NCBI GenBank assembly: GCA_025360045.1
Contig: JANYCY010000079.1
Span: forward strand, 97,396 to 161,395
Reading direction: 5' to 3'
From: Janthinobacterium sp.
GTDB taxonomy: Bacteria; Pseudomonadota; Gammaproteobacteria; Burkholderiales; Chitinibacteraceae
DNA: 64,000 nt
A program made the translations under genes and the position numbers. How positions within the stretch are numbered: position 1 is the first letter of the stretch; the number at the start of each line of letters is the position of its first letter. Below the pieces are notes generated by a model. That model saw nothing but the letters and a program-made list of their open reading frames with translations, searched no databases and was not told where the DNA came from. Shown piece after piece: positions 62,609 through 64,000 of this stretch.

Positions 62609-63259
62609 TTAGGCGGCTTGCCTTGCCGCTACAGTCGCAGCAAACGCATCAATAATGGGCTGGAGTTTGCTGTGTTTAAGCTTTAGCGCAGCTTGGTTTA
62701 CCACCAGGCGGGAGCTGATTTCGCGGATGTCTTCTACGGCGACCAGATGATTGGCTTTTAGCGTACTACCGGTGGAGACGAGGTCGACGATGGCATCGGC
62801 AAGGCCGACTAGCGGGGCGAGCTCCATAGAGCCGTAGAGCTTGATTAAATCGACGTGTACGCCCTTATTGGCAAAGTGCTCACGGGCGCATTCGGTGTAT
62901 TTGGTGGCGATGCGTAAACGAGCGCCTTGTTTAACCGCACCTTCGTAATCAAAGCCCTCTTGCACGGCGACCATCAGGCGGCATTTTGCGATATCCAAAT
63001 CGAGCGGCAGGTAAAGACCAGCGCCGCCATGTTCTAGCAGCACATCTTTACCAGCAATGCCCAGATCAGCCGCGCCGTATTGCACATAGGTCGGCACATC
63101 GGTTGCACGAACAATGATCAGCCTGACATCTTCCATATTGGTGCCAATAATCAGCTTGCGGCTGGATTCTGGGGCCTCAGAAGGCACAATGCCTGCGGCA
63201 GCCAGCAGGGGCAGTGTTTCTTCGAAGATACGACCTTTGGATAGCGCGATAGTGATCAT
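62609..63259 (-). CDS. hisG: ATP phosphoribosyltransferase, short form HisG
   Basis: This 216-residue enzyme starts histidine synthesis (ATP + PRPP to PR-ATP). Family features are [35 protein letters not shown] and the PRPP-binding [19 protein letters not shown]. It is the short form, which lacks the regulatory C-terminal ACT domain and needs HisZ as a partner; no hisZ is seen in the window. The other his genes lie over 21 kb downstream on the same strand. Confidence 0.96.
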   Translation of the reverse strand: MITIALSKGRIFEETLPLLAAAGIVPSEAPESSRKLIIGTNMEDVRLIIVRATDVPTYVQYGAADLGIAGKDVLLEHGGAGLYLPLDLDIAKCRLMVAVQEGFDYEGAVKQGARLRIATKYTECAREHFANKGVHVDLIKLYGSMELAPLVGLADAIVDLVSTGSTLKANHLVAVEDIREISSRLVVNQAALKLKHSKLQPIIDAFAATVAARQAA

Positions 63260-63301
63260 GGATAGGTCCTTAGTGCCGCTGTGTCATCTAAAACGGGCAG
63301 A

Positions 63302-63706
63302 TTATTTAAATATTTTAAGGCTAACAGGGTATTTAGATGGCCAACCGTTGATGGCTTTTGCGCCTTCCCATACCGAGAAAATGGCTGAGCCAATGGCAAC
63401 CCACCATACGGGCAGGGGGCTGAGTAGGACAAAGCTGGCGAGCATGGCGAGGGCGTAGAAACAGCCCATTAGCAGCTGAAAATTACACGCGCTAATGGCG
63501 TGCTGCTCTACGTAATCGGAATGTACACGGGCAAATTGCAGGACGAGCACGGGAATCATCAAGGCCAGCACGGCCATAGGCAAAATCGGCAGCCAGAATA
63601 CACCTGCTAGATGGGCCAGCGCGGCAGCCCCCTTTTCATTTTGCGAAGGCGGACGCGGCTTGTCGTCTTGTTCTTCTGCCGCAGGTTTTGGATTGAAGAT
63701 GAACAT
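63302..63706 (-). CDS. DUF4870/Tic20-like small membrane protein
   Basis: This 134-residue protein has a charged, Pro-rich N-terminus and about three hydrophobic segments (~32-60, 75-98, 100-115). The pattern GAAALAHLAGVFWLPILPM and VEQHAISACNFQLLMGCFYA fits DUF4870-type proteins, whose function is unknown. It precedes hisG by 42 bp on the same strand. Confidence 0.7.
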   Translation of the reverse strand: MFIFNPKPAAEEQDDKPRPPSQNEKGAAALAHLAGVFWLPILPMAVLALMIPVLVLQFARVHSDYVEQHAISACNFQLLMGCFYALAMLASFVLLSPLPVWWVAIGSAIFSVWEGAKAINGWPSKYPVSLKIFK

Positions 63707-63736
63707 GGTTAGAGCCTAGAAAATGAGCCGTGTTTT

Positions 63737-63807
63737 GTAGGGCGGGTGAAACCCGCCATTTTTTAGCTTTTAAGGTATAAATTTGGCGAGTTTCACCCTA
63801 TACGGGC
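63737..63807. repeat. REP-like inverted repeat, GTAGGGCGGGTG family (copy 5)
   Basis: The left arm gtagggcgggtgaaacccgcc pairs imperfectly with ttggcgagtttcaccctatac. It is followed directly by a further copy of the large dispersed repeat. Confidence 0.75.
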
Positions 63808-63819
63808 AAAGCAAGTGCC

Positions 63820-64000
63820 AAAAGAATTTTTAGTGCCTTCGGCACGTTGATTTTGGTGCGGGCGTCCCGCTGGACCTTCCTTTCTTGCGCGGCCAAGAAA
63901 CGAAGCCAAAGAAGGCCGCCCCTAAAACACGAAATCCCCTCGCTGCGGACAATCGAGGCGGCGTCAATTCAACTCGCTTCGCTCAAACACGAATTGACGA
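63820..64000. repeat. Large dispersed repeat, copy C, truncated by the window end
   Basis: Contains tagtgccttcggcacgttga, ccttcctttcttgcgcggcc, aagaaacgaagccaaagaag, ctgcggacaatcgag and cgcttcgctcaaac in the same order as the copies at 39.8 and 48.4 kb. The right end is outside the window. Confidence 0.85.

Noticed and set aside
1..64000. CRISPR arrays, rRNA or tRNA genes
   Set aside because: No regularly spaced repeats with unique spacers and no recognisable rRNA or tRNA sequence were seen on reading.

Overview
The window reads like the chromosome of a Gram-negative betaproteobacterium, most likely of the order Neisseriales (Chromobacteriaceae or relatives such as Iodobacter, Deefgea or Chitinibacter). 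This is an inference from three things: protein style, separate hisI and hisE genes running into hinT and tatABC, and a mix of a PglL-type O-oligosaccharyltransferase, chitin-related proteins and a PEP-CTERM protein. No rRNA or tRNA gene, CRISPR array, prophage or transposase gene was seen.

Layout. (1) 1-5.9 kb: the C-terminus of a giant RTX adhesin with its retention machinery, namely a LapD-like c-di-GMP receptor, a LapG-like periplasmic protease and a TolC/LapE-like outer-membrane protein with an added C-terminal domain. (2) 6.1-9.1 kb: a soluble chemoreceptor-like protein coupled to an ODP-type di-iron protein, a parvulin isomerase and a beta-carbonic anhydrase. (3) 9.1-13.6 kb: molybdenum-cofactor genes mobB, moeA, moaD, moaE and a mobA-moaC fusion. 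(4) 13.6-16 kb: a SirB-like membrane protein, an RluF-like pseudouridine synthase, a MliC-like lysozyme inhibitor and a TlyA-like methyltransferase. (5) 16-19.1 kb: an AT-rich two-gene cassette, a HEPN-like small protein and an 896-residue double P-loop ATPase with a KGGVGR motif, which looks like an undescribed defence or conflict module. (6) 19.2-28.3 kb, minus strand: pglL, tatC-tatB-tatA, hinT and hisE, hisI, hisF, hisA, hisH, hisB with two unknown genes between them. (7) 28.7-39.5 kb: sugar import genes (an orphan binding protein; a binding protein, ATPase and permease set with a NagZ-type GH3 enzyme), a secreted lysozyme-like/RTX/chitin-binding protein and a LuxR-type regulator. (8) 40.2-48.3 kb: hisD, a P-loop kinase, a DctMQP TRAP transporter and a divergent two-component pair. 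(9) 48.3-53.7 kb: a 331-bp MITE-like insertion, a PEP-CTERM protein, and an mgtA-type Mg2+ ATPase preceded by a small MgtC-C-terminal-like gene and a structured leader. (10) 53.7-62.4 kb: a type I restriction-modification operon with an FRG-domain gene and an Abi/HEPN gene between hsdS and hsdR. (11) 62.6-64 kb: hisG, a DUF4870-like gene and another dispersed repeat.

Two points stand out. First, the his genes all lie on the minus strand in canonical order (G, D, B, H, A, F, I, E) but are split across 40 kb, as if an ancestral operon had been opened by accessory blocks. Second, intergenic regions carry several dispersed repeat families. One 331-bp copy has perfect 17-bp terminal inverted repeats and an 11-bp duplicated target inside a REP-like element. 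Another element forms the 3' end of hinT.

The strongest candidates for new biology are the HEPN/KGGVGR ATPase pair at 16-19 kb and the FRG protein at 58.1-59.3 kb. The FRG protein ends in a module resembling the C-terminus of the HsdR encoded in the same operon, suggesting it could dock on the same methylase complex.
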